Origin: JAXMAF01 sp046350555
Lineage (GTDB): Bacteria; Planctomycetota; Phycisphaerae; Phycisphaerales; SM1A02
Direction of reading: 5' to 3'
NCBI GenBank assembly: GCA_046350555.1
Contig: JAXMAF010000010.1
Coordinates: 62,001-126,000 of the forward strand
Length of the DNA stretch: 64,000 bases
The position numbers and the translations under genes are program-made. Under the pieces are notes generated by a model. That model did not search any database, was not told the DNA's origin, and saw only the letters and a list, made by a program, of their open reading frames with translations. This document shows, in pieces, positions 18,423-27,329 of this stretch; position 1 is the first letter of the stretch, and each line of letters begins with the position of its first letter.

Positions 18423-19682
18423 ATGATGATTCGAGCAAACGGATCGAACGGAACGTGCGGAGCGCGCGGGTCGGGCCTGGCTTCCCGCCGTGCGCTGCTG
18501 ATCGGCGTCGTCGGTGGCCTGGGGGCGGCATGCGCCGCGTTCGCGGGGCCGCACGGGGGTGACGGCCAGTCGACGGGAACCACCGCGGCGCCGCGACCGG
18601 TGCGGGTGCCGATGGTCGAACTGCCCGCGGGCCACCAGGAATCGATGCTGTTCCACTCCGGCGAGATCGTCGACACCGAATGGACGGAGACGTGGAAGCC
18701 CATGTGCAATTCCGACCTCTCCGGCGTCACCGCCGCCGACGTCCTCACGTGGGCGACCAACCACATGGAGACGTTCGCCAAGGCCGGACCCGACGACATC
18801 ATCGTGGTCGACACGACCGGCGAGGGTGGCGTCTCCGGGGCCGGCATCAACATCGTCTTCAACATCGGCTCCGGCGTGCCCGCCGCCGCGCTCCCGGCGT
18901 TCGCCGCGGTCGAGGCGTACATCGAGTCGCAGTTCAGCGATCCGATCACGATCTCCATCAACGTGAGCTTCCAGGCGATGGGCGCGGGCATCCTCGGCGG
19001 CACCAGCACCTACTACACCAGCACGACCTACGCGACGGCGCGCGCCGGGCTCGTCAACGGGGCGGATGCCAACGACGTCATCCAGGGCTACCTGCCGCTC
19101 GGAACCACGTGTCCCGTGCGCTACAACGGCAGCTCCGGGACGATCACCAACGAAGGCACCGTCTACTGGACGCGCGCCAACTACAACGCGACCGTCGGAA
19201 CGGTGACCGGACTCGCCGCCAACATGACCTTCAACACGCAGTTCTCGTGGGACTACGACCCGAGCAACGGCGTCAGCGGCTACTCGTTCCGCGACGTGCT
19301 CGCGCACGAGGTCGGCCACGCGCTCGGCTTCGTCTCGCGCGTCGACTACGGCTCGTCCGTGACGGACATGGACGCGCTGGACCTCTTCCGATTCCAGACC
19401 ACCGACGGCAGCGCCGACTACAACCCGGACACGTACGCCGAGTGGCAGGTCCGTCCGCGCCTCGTCGACTACAACAACCCCAACGACAGCCACCACACCG
19501 ACCTGGTGACGGTCGAGTACAAGATGTCCGACGGCAGTCCCTACCAGGCGAGCCACTTCCGCGAGCAGACGCCGAACATCGGCATCATGGACCCGGCGCT
19601 GGCGGCGGGCGAGACGTATTACCCGAACCACTACAAGGCGTCCGATCTCGCCGTGTTCGACGCCATCGGGTACGACCGGTAG
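18423..19682 (+). CDS. Exported metzincin-like metalloprotease (NF038122-type)
   Basis: A 419-residue secreted protein. The signal peptide carries a twin-arginine-like SRRALLIGVVGG and ends near ACAAFA. The zinc site is HEVGHALGFVSRVD, an extended HExxHxxGFxSxxD motif typical of metzincin-like proteases. Conserved surroundings include YSFRDVLAHEVGH, MDALDLFRF and a C-terminal GIMDPALAAGET..LAVFDAIGYD, shared by a bacterial family often found with sorting signals; no PEP-CTERM or sortase tail is seen. AAGGAG at 18408-18413 supports ATG 18423. Substrate unknown. Confidence 0.85.
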   Translation: MMIRANGSNGTCGARGSGLASRRALLIGVVGGLGAACAAFAGPHGGDGQSTGTTAAPRPVRVPMVELPAGHQESMLFHSGEIVDTEWTETWKPMCNSDLSGVTAADVLTWATNHMETFAKAGPDDIIVVDTTGEGGVSGAGINIVFNIGSGVPAAALPAFAAVEAYIESQFSDPITISINVSFQAMGAGILGGTSTYYTSTTYATARAGLVNGADANDVIQGYLPLGTTCPVRYNGSSGTITNEGTVYWTRANYNATVGTVTGLAANMTFNTQFSWDYDPSNGVSGYSFRDVLAHEVGHALGFVSRVDYGSSVTDMDALDLFRFQTTDGSADYNPDTYAEWQVRPRLVDYNNPNDSHHTDLVTVEYKMSDGSPYQASHFREQTPNIGIMDPALAAGETYYPNHYKASDLAVFDAIGYDR

Positions 19683-19724
19683 CGCGGATCGCGCGTGCGT
19701 CCGCCGCGCCATCCGAGAATTCCG

Positions 19725-19730
19725 TACATT
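19725..19730 (+). promoter_or_regulatory. -10 box TACATT, leaderless-type (coaE)
   Basis: TACATT ends 6 bp before GTG 19737. This fixes the likely coaE start and leaves no room for a ribosome binding site. Confidence 0.5.
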
Positions 19731-19736
19731 GCAGGC

Positions 19737-20447
19737 GTGTCCAGGTCCATCGACGATCCAGCCGCGAACCTCGGCGCCGGCGCCGAGGTTCGCGGCGCCA
19801 GCGCCGCGACCGGCCGCGCCGCGCGTCCCCTGATCGGGCTCGTGGGTGGCATCGGCGCAGGCAAGTCGACCGTTGCCCAGATCCTCCGCGATCTGGGATG
19901 CGTGGTGAGCGACTCCGATGCGCTCGCCCGCGAGGCCTTCGACGACGCCGGCGTGCGCGCGGCGCTTCGCGGTCGGTGGGGCGGGCGCGTCTTCTCGTCC
20001 CGAGGCGCCGTGGACCGCAAGACCGTCGCGACGATCGTCTTCGGCGACGACGCCGAGCGTCGATGGCTGGAGTCGATCACCCATCCATGGATCGAGGATC
20101 GCCGGCGGGCCATGTTCGCCGCGGCGCCGCCGCAGGCGCCGGCGCTGGTCATCGACGCGCCGCTGCTGCTGGAGGCGGGGCTCGGGCCGCGGTGCGACGC
20201 GGTCGTCTTCGTCGACGCGCCGCGCGAAGAGCGGCTCGCCCGTGTGCGCGCCACCCGTGGGTGGGACGCAGGCGAGCTCGCGCGGCGCGAGGCGGCGCAG
20301 TGGCCGCTGGAGCGCAAGCGCAGAGCGTCGTCGATCGTGCTCATGAACGATGGCGATCGGCCGTCCCTGGCGGACAAGGTGCGCGAAGCGCTCGAGTCGA
20401 TCGTCCGGGCCGGCCCTTCCACGACGACCCGCGACCATGACCCATGA
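19737..20447 (+). CDS. coaE: Dephospho-CoA kinase with a palindromic N-terminal insert
   Basis: The last enzyme of coenzyme A synthesis phosphorylates the 3'-OH of dephospho-CoA. The P-loop GLVGGIGAGKSTVA, then DSDALAREAF, ITHPWIEDRRR, VIDAPLLLEAGL and VDAPREERLARVRAT are all family signatures. The start GTG 19737 is set by the -10 box. The P-loop normally begins within ~10 residues of the N-terminus; here it begins near residue 34. The extra residues (DDPAANLGAGAEVRGAS) are encoded by a perfect 36-bp palindrome at 19761-19796. 236 residues in total. Confidence 0.93.
   Translation: MSRSIDDPAANLGAGAEVRGASAATGRAARPLIGLVGGIGAGKSTVAQILRDLGCVVSDSDALAREAFDDAGVRAALRGRWGGRVFSSRGAVDRKTVATIVFGDDAERRWLESITHPWIEDRRRAMFAAAPPQAPALVIDAPLLLEAGLGPRCDAVVFVDAPREERLARVRATRGWDAGELARREAAQWPLERKRRASSIVLMNDGDRPSLADKVREALESIVRAGPSTTTRDHDP
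19761..19796. repeat. Perfect 36-bp palindrome within the 5' end of coaE
   Basis: GCCGCGAACCTCGGCGCC (19761-19778) is followed without spacer by its exact reverse complement (19779-19796). It is in frame with coaE, starting 24 nt after the GTG. Confidence 0.9.
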
Positions 20448-21031
20448 GGGTCCGCCACCCGTGGCATGCCGTGAAGGCGCTCCGGAAGGATCGAAACGGC
20501 ATCAGCTTCCTCCCCCTTGCCACTTGACCTTCGGCCCTCGCTGGTCCATGATTTCGCCGGATCAGGAGACCAGTTCCATTCGTGGCTTGTCTGGGTCGGG
20601 CCCGTTCGGGAACTGCTGGCGTCCGGGATCGTCGGAATCGCTGGAACAGCCGCGAGCGTCCCGTGAGACCGGTTGCCGGCGCTTTCGAGATCGGGTCGGC
20701 GTCGGGTGCGTTGTTGCGGTATCGGCCCGCGCCGCTCGGGCGCGGAGCGCATGAGACGCATGCCGCCGCCCAGTCTCCCAATCCTGCCTTCGTCGCATCG
20801 CGAGTTCCGCGTTGGGGGCGTCGGTGGCGATCGGTCGGCCGGCGCGCGGCCGGCGCGCGAGCCAGCGCAGCGCTGACGACCACGGTCGATCGCTCAGCCG
20901 AAGTTCTGAACAATCCTCGCGCCATCGGCCGTGCCACGGCCGCGCGAGAATGCGCTCCGCCACGACGGCGGATCGCCGCCCGGCGATGCACGCGCGGGCC
21001 CGCGGGCACTGAACGCCCCATCCATCCAGCA
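20448..21031. other. Gene-free stretch / long leader before rho
   Basis: 584 bp without a credible gene. The frame of rho stays open upstream to 20582, but the translation there has no domain and an odd composition. I see no terminator for coaE, no convincing promoter and no riboswitch. It is probably the rho leader, which in other bacteria carries the autogenous termination site. Confidence 0.5.
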
Positions 21032-22486
21032 ATGCACCAGCACATGTCGAAGAAGGGCTCTCGTCGGCGCCGCCGCAAGGGTGGTGGCGGTCCATTCGTT
21101 CCACCGGCGATGAGCGTCACCCTCACCCCAGGTTCGGTCCCGACCGACGAGCAGCTCGAGGCCGAGGCCGCGGCGCTCGACGCCGAGACGCAGGGGAAGT
21201 ACGACCTCGCCAAGAAGGACGACCTCAACCTCGGCGCGCTGCAGCGCATGGGCAACGAGGCGCTCTTCAAGGTCGCGAAGAAGGAGAAGCTCGAGGACTA
21301 CCAGTCGCTTCCGAAGCAGAGGCTGATCTTCGAGATCCTCAAGTCCCGCGCGAGCAAGCACGGCCTGATGATCGCCGAGGGCACGCTCGAGATCATGCCC
21401 GACGGCTTCGGCTTCCTGCGGAGCAGCGAGTACTCGTACCTGCCGTCGCCGGACGACGTGTACGTGAGCCCGTCGCAGATCCGTCGCTTCGCCCTGCGCA
21501 AGGGCCAGGTCGTGAAGGGCCTCATCCGGCCTCCCAAGGAGGCCGAGACCTACTTCGCGCTGCTGCGCGTCGAGGCGGTGAACGGACGCGATCCGAAGAT
21601 CCTGCACGACCTTCCGACCTTCGAGAACCTCACGCCGCTCCATCCGGACAAGCGGATCCATCTCGAGGTGATCGGCCAGCCGCAGCGGGTCGAGGTCCGC
21701 GTGATCGACCTGGTCACGCCCCTGGGCTTCGGCCAGCGGGCGCTCATCGTGGCTCCGCCCCGCACCGGCAAGACGGTGATCCTCCAGCAGATCGCCAACT
21801 CGGTGACGGTGAACCATCCCGACGTGCACGTCATCGTCCTGCTCATCGACGAGCGACCGGAGGAGGTCACCGACTTCCGCCGCAACACCAGCGGCAACAT
21901 CGAGGTCGTCGCCAGCACGTTCGACGAGGAGGCGTCGCGCCACATCCAGGTGGCCGAGATCGTCATGGAGAAGGCCCGCCGCATGGTCGAGTTCGGCGAC
22001 CACGTGGTCATCCTGCTCGATTCGATCACCCGCCTCGCCCGCGGCTACAACAACGCCATGCCCAACTCGGGCAAGATCGGCTCCGGCGGCGTGGACAACG
22101 CCGCGCTCATCAAGCCGAAGAAGTTCTTCGGTTCCGCGCGCAACATCGAGGACGGCGGCTCGCTGACCATCCTCGGCACGGCGCTGGTCGACACCGGCTC
22201 GCGCGCCGACGAGGTGATCTTCGAGGAGTTCAAGGGCACCGGCAACGCGGAGCTGCACCTGGACCGCAAGCTCGTCGAGAAGCGGATCTGGCCGGCCATC
22301 GACGTCAGCGCCAGCGGCACGCGACGCGAGGAGCTTCTCCTCGAGCCGAAGGAGCACGAGCTCATCGTTCGGCTCCGCAAGGTCGTCTCGGACATGAACG
22401 TCGTCGAGGCGATGGAGATGCTGCGCAACCGTCTCGTCAAGACCAAGTCCAACGGCGAGTTCCTCATGACGATGTCGATGGGATGA
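21032..22486 (+). CDS. rho: Transcription termination factor Rho
   Basis: A hexameric RNA helicase that ends transcription at untranslated C-rich RNA. The N-terminus is strongly basic (SKKGSRRRRRKGG), followed by the Rho N-terminal helix bundle (DLNLGALQRMGNEALFKVAKKE). Next are the cold-shock-like RNA-binding domain (IMPDGFGFLRSSEYSYLPSPDDVYVSPSQIRRF) and the ATPase with Walker A APPRTGKTVILQ, Walker B VILLDSITRLARGYN and Q/R loops. 484 residues from ATG 21032; ATG 21044 is the other candidate and neither has a clear ribosome binding site. The shortage of intrinsic terminators in the window fits heavy use of Rho. Confidence 0.97.
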   Translation: MHQHMSKKGSRRRRRKGGGGPFVPPAMSVTLTPGSVPTDEQLEAEAAALDAETQGKYDLAKKDDLNLGALQRMGNEALFKVAKKEKLEDYQSLPKQRLIFEILKSRASKHGLMIAEGTLEIMPDGFGFLRSSEYSYLPSPDDVYVSPSQIRRFALRKGQVVKGLIRPPKEAETYFALLRVEAVNGRDPKILHDLPTFENLTPLHPDKRIHLEVIGQPQRVEVRVIDLVTPLGFGQRALIVAPPRTGKTVILQQIANSVTVNHPDVHVIVLLIDERPEEVTDFRRNTSGNIEVVASTFDEEASRHIQVAEIVMEKARRMVEFGDHVVILLDSITRLARGYNNAMPNSGKIGSGGVDNAALIKPKKFFGSARNIEDGGSLTILGTALVDTGSRADEVIFEEFKGTGNAELHLDRKLVEKRIWPAIDVSASGTRREELLLEPKEHELIVRLRKVVSDMNVVEAMEMLRNRLVKTKSNGEFLMTMSMG

Positions 22487-22745
22487 CCGGCGGCCTGCCG
22501 CGCTCCGCGCGAGATGCCGGGGCGCCCGGGAGCGAAGTCGACCCGCTCCCACCCTGCCGCGAAGGACGCGGACGGCGAACCGACGCGGCGCGCGCGGAGC
22601 GCGTCGTACCGGGCCGGCCGCCGATGAAGCCGCCGGGCGGGAACTTCGCCTTGCCCCGTGGCCTCCAACGCACCGATGCGGCGACGCCGTGCGCGACGGA
22701 GCGATCCATCCATCGCGTCGCACCCGTCACGAAGGAACACCACCC

Positions 22746-22976
22746 ATGCTCAACTGCAAGAACGTCGGCACGGTCGATCGGGTGATCCGCGCCCTCATCG
22801 GCGTCACGGCCCTGGTCCTCGCGTTCACGGCATTCCACCTGACGGAGGGCGCCATCGCCGGGATCGTCGCGGCCATCATCGGCGTCGTCATGCTCCTGAC
22901 CGCGGCGCTCGCCACGTGTCCGCTCTACGTGCCGCTGAAGCTCTCGACATGCGGCGCGAAGACGACGGCGAGGTAG
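22746..22976 (+). CDS. Small two-TM membrane protein, DUF2892/YgaP-C type
   Basis: 76 residues. The NVGTVDRVIRALIG opening followed by two hydrophobic helices (about 14-32 and 36-55) and a short C-terminal CPLYVPLKLSTCG matches the DUF2892 family, often linked to rhodanese or sulfur proteins. AAGGA lies 8 bp before ATG 22746. Function unknown. The 258 bp between rho and this gene hold nothing I recognise. Confidence 0.85.
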   Translation: MLNCKNVGTVDRVIRALIGVTALVLAFTAFHLTEGAIAGIVAAIIGVVMLLTAALATCPLYVPLKLSTCGAKTTAR

Positions 22977-23033
22977 CGGCGGAACACGCGGTCGTCCACG
23001 AGGCGACCGCCGCGAGTCGGACGACGCCCATGC

Positions 23034-23190
23034 TCATCTCCCGAGCCGGGAATTCGCGGCATATGGGAGGCGGCGCGCCTGCGGCGCCGCCTCCGAGGCC
23101 GTCTCGACGCGGACCTTCCGGACCAGGTCGCCGCTCCTGATCGTGCCCGGCTGCACGATCCGCGCCGCGAACGTCGCGTCGTTCTGAGAT
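23034..23190 (-). pseudogene. Possible remnant of a MOSC-domain C-terminus
   Basis: After the carbonic anhydrase stop, another minus-strand frame reads NDATFAARIVQPGTIRSGD then LVRKVRVET. This resembles the C-terminal end of MOSC domains, where xxPGTIRxGDxV is typical. No start codon or upstream part of such a gene exists, because the carbonic anhydrase occupies that DNA. It could be chance. Confidence 0.3.
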
Positions 23191-23820
23191 TCAGGGTGCC
23201 TCCGGCGCGCCGTCGAAGAAGTCGACGAGCCCGGTCTCCAGGGAGTATTCCGCACCCACGACCCGCAGGCCATCGTCCCGGATCAACTGCTCGAGCAGCT
23301 CGGAGCCATGCCGCAGGTGACTCGTCGATGCGCGGATGTTCGCCCGAACCGCGTGCCTGACCAGTGCATCGCGGTCGTGCCTGAGATCCGTCTCGAGCAA
23401 TCCCTCGACGGAAGGCCGCACCCGGTCGACGATGGCGCGCAGGTTGCGGGACTGATCGTGGGTCGGCCTCCGCAGTTCCTCGATCGTGGCCAGGATCGCC
23501 CCACACTCGGAATGGCCGAGCACCACCACCAACCGCGTGCCGAATCGCGCCGCGGCGAACTCGACGCTGCCGACCTGGGATGGGGCGACGATGTTGCCGG
23601 CGACGCGAATGACGAAGAGGTCCCCGAGGCCCTGGTCGAAGACGATCTCGGCGGGGACGCGGGAATCGGAACATCCAAGGATGATCGCGAAGGGCTCCTG
23701 GCCCTTCGTCAACTCGGCGCGCCGACCATGGCCCAGGAAGACCCCGGCGCCGCCCACGTTCGCGGCAAACCTGAGGTTGCCCTCTCGCAACCGGGTGAGT
23801 GCCTCGCTCGATGGGATCAT
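23191..23820 (-). CDS. can: Beta-class carbonic anhydrase
   Basis: A zinc enzyme interconverting CO2 and bicarbonate in the cytoplasm. The zinc ligands and catalytic dyad are visible: CSDSR (Cys and Asp/Arg) and GHSECGAI (His and Cys). VIRVAGNIV and GSVEFAAARFGTRLVVVLGH are also typical. From ATG 23820 it is 209 residues, a normal length; GGAG about 10 bp upstream supports this start over an upstream frame extension. The 266 bp between it and metF show no gene. Confidence 0.94.
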   Translation of the reverse strand: MIPSSEALTRLREGNLRFAANVGGAGVFLGHGRRAELTKGQEPFAIILGCSDSRVPAEIVFDQGLGDLFVIRVAGNIVAPSQVGSVEFAAARFGTRLVVVLGHSECGAILATIEELRRPTHDQSRNLRAIVDRVRPSVEGLLETDLRHDRDALVRHAVRANIRASTSHLRHGSELLEQLIRDDGLRVVGAEYSLETGLVDFFDGAPEAP

Positions 23821-24086
23821 CCTGCAATGCTCCGGCGCGGAACGTCCCTGTCGGTGCATGCACTCACAAGCGCATTCTCCGTCGCCATGGTGCCAGCCGG
23901 GTCGTCAAGTCGCAAGTCGAAGGCCCGCTTCGGTCGATCCCGCGAGCGGCGTGGACTCGGCCGCGCGACCGCGCAGGACGTGCCCAGCCAGGCCGTCATC
24001 CACGGCGCTCGCGATCTGCGCGGATGGGCGCTGCCTCGACGCGGGCGAGGCTGGAGTGACCTGTCCCCCAAGCAACGGACGCCTCG

Positions 24087-25004
24087 TCAGCTGCGCAGCG
24101 CCGCCGATGTCCGCACGCCGAGCGTGCGGTAGATGCCGACGGTCGCGTCGGACTTGTTGAGCGTGTAGAAGTGGATGCCGTCGACGTCGTTGTCGAGCAG
24201 GTCGCGGCACTGTTCCGTCGCCCAATGGAGGCCGACGCGGGCGACCGCGTCGGGATCGTCCTGGCAGCGCTGCACGGCGCGCAGCAGTGGCGCCGGGAAG
24301 CGGGTTCCGCCGGCGAGGTCGGCCATGCGCTGCAGTCCAGGAATGGTCGTGATGGGCATGATGCCCGCGATCAGCGGCACGCGGATGCCCGCCAGCCGGC
24401 AGCGCTCGCGCCAGTCGTAGAACATCGCGTTGTCGAAGAAGAGCTGTGTGCAGATCCAGTCCGCGCCGGCGTCGACCTTCGCCTTGAGGTGGTCCATCTG
24501 CCGGAGCTGGTTCGGCGTCTCGGGATGGCCCTCCGGGAAGCCGGCGACGCCGATGCCGAAGCCGCGCGGATCGGGGTGGCCGCCGCGCTCATTGAAGGCG
24601 CGGATGAACGCGACGAGCTCGGCGGCGTAGCGGAACTCGTCGTTCGTGCGATCGGTCGGCGCGGCGCCGACGGGCATGTCGCCGCGCAGCGCGAGGATGT
24701 TGGAGACGCCCGCCGTCGCGTAGCGGTCGAGGATCTGCTCGACATCCGCGGCACGATGGCCGACGCACGTGAGGTGCGGGATCGGATCGAGCGACGTGTC
24801 GCCCTTGAGTCGCAGCACGAGCTGGTGGGTGCGGTCGCGCGTCGACCCGCCCGCGCCGTAGGTGACGGAGACGAACGACGGCGAGAAGGGCTCGAGTTCC
24901 TTGATCGACGCGAAGAGCGCATCCCATCCCGGCTCGGACTTCGGCGGGAAGAACTCGAAGGAGATCGTTCGCCCGTCGCGGGCGACGATGTCGCGGAAGT
25001 GCAT
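24087..25004 (-). CDS. metF: Methylenetetrahydrofolate reductase
   Basis: A 305-residue FAD enzyme reducing 5,10-methylene-THF to 5-methyl-THF for methionine synthesis. Family motifs include SFEFFPPKSEPGWD (catalytic Glu in EFFP), VSVTYGAGGSTRDRT, HLTCVGHRAADVEQIL, LALRGDMPVG and IAGIMPITTIPGLQRMADL. The start MHFRDIVARDGRTIS is set by ATG 25004 and by a -10 box 6 bp upstream. It is divergent from rex with only 51 bp between the start codons. Confidence 0.96.
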   Translation of the reverse strand: MHFRDIVARDGRTISFEFFPPKSEPGWDALFASIKELEPFSPSFVSVTYGAGGSTRDRTHQLVLRLKGDTSLDPIPHLTCVGHRAADVEQILDRYATAGVSNILALRGDMPVGAAPTDRTNDEFRYAAELVAFIRAFNERGGHPDPRGFGIGVAGFPEGHPETPNQLRQMDHLKAKVDAGADWICTQLFFDNAMFYDWRERCRLAGIRVPLIAGIMPITTIPGLQRMADLAGGTRFPAPLLRAVQRCQDDPDAVARVGLHWATEQCRDLLDNDVDGIHFYTLNKSDATVGIYRTLGVRTSAALRS

Positions 25005-25010
25005 GGGCGA

Positions 25011-25016
25011 AGCGTA
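25011..25016 (-). promoter_or_regulatory. -10 box TACGCT, leaderless-type (metF)
   Basis: On the minus strand TACGCT ends 6 bp before the metF ATG. Its -35 region would overlap the rex promoter. Confidence 0.5.
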
Positions 25017-25042
25017 GGAACGCGCCGTGCCGCGGCGACCGG

Positions 25043-25048
25043 TACCAT
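25043..25048 (+). promoter_or_regulatory. -10 box TACCAT, leaderless-type (rex)
   Basis: TACCAT overlaps the upstream in-frame ATG at 25047 and ends 7 bp before GTG 25056, arguing for the GTG as the true rex start. Confidence 0.45.
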
Positions 25049-25055
25049 GCTCGCC

Positions 25056-25709
25056 GTGCCCTTCCGAGCGAAGATCCCGCGACCCACCGTCAAGCGGCTG
25101 AGCCTCTACCTGCGCGAGATCGAGGCTCGCTTCGAGCATGGAAGTCAGACGATCAGCTCCAAGCAGCTCGGCCAGGCGCTGGGGCTCACCGACGCGCAGG
25201 TCCGCAAGGATCTGGGCTGGTTCGGCCAGTTCGGCCATCCGGGAATCGGCTACCAGACCGCCGAGCTGATCGGGCGGCTGCGCACGATCCTCGGCACCGA
25301 CAAGCAGTGGAACGCCGCCATCGTCGGCGCCGGCAAGATCGGCAGCGCGCTCATGGCGTACCAGCGCTTCCGCGGCAAGGTCTTCGACATCGCGGCGGTC
25401 TTCGACGGCAACCCCGCGCTGATCGGAAAGGACATCGCCGGACATCGCGTGCGGCCGATGTCGGACATGGGCAGGATCGTCAAGGAGCGCGACATCAAGA
25501 TCGGCATCGTCGCCGTTCCCGCGGAGGCGGCGCAATCGGTCACCGATGCGCTCATCGACGCCGGCGTGCAGGGCATCCTCAACTTCGCGCCGAAGCGGCT
25601 CGATGTGCACGACCGGGCGAGCGTCGTCAGCGTCGACTTCTCGGTGGCCCTGGAACAACTGGCGTTCCAGGTCTCGCTGGGACTGAAGGGTTCGCTCGAC
25701 GACGAGTAG
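25056..25709 (+). CDS. rex: Redox-sensing transcriptional repressor Rex
   Basis: Rex binds DNA when NADH is low and leaves when NADH rises. The N-terminal winged helix (KIPRPTVKRLSLYLREIEA and ISSKQLGQALGLTDAQVRKDLGWFGQFG) is followed by the Rossmann domain with AAIVGAGKIGSALMAY, then GILNFAPKRLDV and the C-terminal swap helix. 217 residues from GTG 25056; ATG 25047 would add three residues but lies on the -10 box. The target genes are not visible. The short shared region with metF makes metF and rex itself candidates, although no TTGTGAnnnnnnTCACAA-like operator is present. Confidence 0.95.
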   Translation: MPFRAKIPRPTVKRLSLYLREIEARFEHGSQTISSKQLGQALGLTDAQVRKDLGWFGQFGHPGIGYQTAELIGRLRTILGTDKQWNAAIVGAGKIGSALMAYQRFRGKVFDIAAVFDGNPALIGKDIAGHRVRPMSDMGRIVKERDIKIGIVAVPAEAAQSVTDALIDAGVQGILNFAPKRLDVHDRASVVSVDFSVALEQLAFQVSLGLKGSLDDE

Positions 25710-25770
25710 GTGGGAGGGTCGTGCACGATCCGCCGCCACGGCGCCCAATCCGACGCGCGGCGAGGCGTCG

Positions 25771-27329
25771 TCACGCCGGGTCGATCCGACGGACTCCGCC
25801 GCCGGGCTTCTGTCCCTTCTTGATCGGTCGGCTCTTCTTCGGACGACGGAAGTCGTCGCGGCGTCGCGGTGGCGCATCGACGCTCGCGCGGTCGCGCCCC
25901 GAGCGACGCTCGAGCGGCCGATTGAGTCCTCGCGGCGCGGCTGCCCGGCGCTCGCGCGACGCGTCGCGCCCGCCTTCGCGCCCTGCCTGCCGGTCGTTCT
26001 CGACGGCGCCGTGTCGCCGGTCGGCGTTCTCCTCCTCGTCGCTCTCCTGCGGGGGCGGCTTCGGCACGCCCTCCATGTACGCCGCGACCGACGGTGGCGG
26101 CTCCTCCATCACCGTGGCGCTTCGTCGCCGCGGCCACGGCGGACCAGAGCGCGCGATCGTCGTCGGTCAGGAACGTGATCGCCTCGCCGACGCCGCCGCG
26201 CCCCTCGAGCCCGTGCGCCGCGCGGCCGATGCGGTGGACGTGCTCCTCGGGAGCGATCACCACGTCGTAGTTGATCACGGTTCGGACGGCCGGCACGTGC
26301 AGGCCGCGGGCGGCGACGTCGGTCGCCACGAGGACGCGATGCTCGCCGCGCGCGAACGAGCGGAGCGCTCGCTGGCGCTGGGCGTGCGAACGATCGCCGT
26401 GCAGGAATCCGACGGTCACGCCGTGACGGCGCAGCGCCGTTCCGATCCAGTGCGCCCGTCGACGCGTGCGGCAGAAGACCAGGACGCCGGTGCGCTCCGG
26501 AAGGGGGGGCTCGTCGCGGCGCTCTCCGGCGACGCCGGCGCCGGCCAGGAGCGCCCGCAGCAGCGGCACCTTGAGCTCCTGGGAGATCCGTATCGCGCGC
26601 TGCGCGACGTGTCCCACCGGCGTGTTGGTCGGATCGACATCGAGCCGCACCGGATGGCGCATGAGATCGTCGGCCAGCCTCGCCACCGGCTCGGGCATCG
26701 TGGCGCTGAAGAGCAGCGTCTGTCGATCGCTCGGAACCGTCGCGAGGATCGCTCGCACCTGCGGCTCGAAGCCGAGGTCGAGCATCCGATCCGCCTCGTC
26801 CAGCACGACATGCCTGAGGCGCGAGAGGTCGAGGCTGCCGCCATCGAGCAGTTCCTGGCACCGGCCCGGCGTCGCGACGATCAGGTCCACGCCGTCGGCG
26901 AGCGCCGCGGCCTGTGCGCGATGGCCACCTTGCCATGCACGCAGAGCACGCGCAGCACCGAGCCGCTCACGAGGTTCGTCGCCTCCTCGGCGACCTGCAC
27001 GGCAAGCTCGCGCGTCGGACAGAGCACCAGCGATCGGGGTTTCTGTCCGGCGCGCGCAGTTCGTCGCCGCCGGCTGTCTCCGTCCGGTCGCGCGCCGTCC
27101 AGCGCGCCGCCCGCCGCGCGGCCGCCGTGGGCGCGCGGAGCAACGACTCGGCCAGCGGCAGGATGAACGCCGCCGTCTTGCCGCTGCCCGTCCGGGCGAT
27201 CGCGAGGACGTCGCGACCTTCCATCGCCGGCCCCATCGCCTGCGCCTGGACCGCGGTCGGTTCGTCGTAGCCCATCCGGGCCAGGTTGCGACGAAGCGAT
27301 GCGGCAAGGGCGAATTCGGTGAACGGCAT
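25771..27329 (-). CDS. DEAD-box RNA helicase (RhlE type), broken by three frame changes
   Basis: Helicase motifs appear in order but in alternating frames. From ATG 27329: FALAASLRRNLARMGYDEPT and Q motif, then motif I ARTGSGKTAAFILPL. Motif Ia (LVLCPTRELAVQV) is in the second frame (about 27130-26935). In the third frame (26930-26110) are GGHRAQAAALADGVD, IVATPGR, DEAD box VVLDEADRMLDLGF, SAT, GVLVFCRTRRRAHW, LVATDVAARGLHVPAV and HRIGRAAHG. The basic tail (KKSRPIKKGQKPGGG) is in a fourth segment (26112-25771). The shifts at about 27130, 26932 and 26110 are -1, -1 and +1. Conservation on both sides favours sequencing error over decay. It would remodel RNA in decay, ribosome assembly or cold response. 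Confidence 0.8.

Noticed and set aside
20582..21031. N-terminal extension of Rho by 150 residues
   Set aside because: No domain, unnatural composition, and the basic N-terminus typical of Rho begins at 21032-21046.
25005..25055. Rex operator in the metF-rex gap
   Set aside because: No TTGTGA-like half-sites are present; the gap is GC-rich and too short to call a site by eye.
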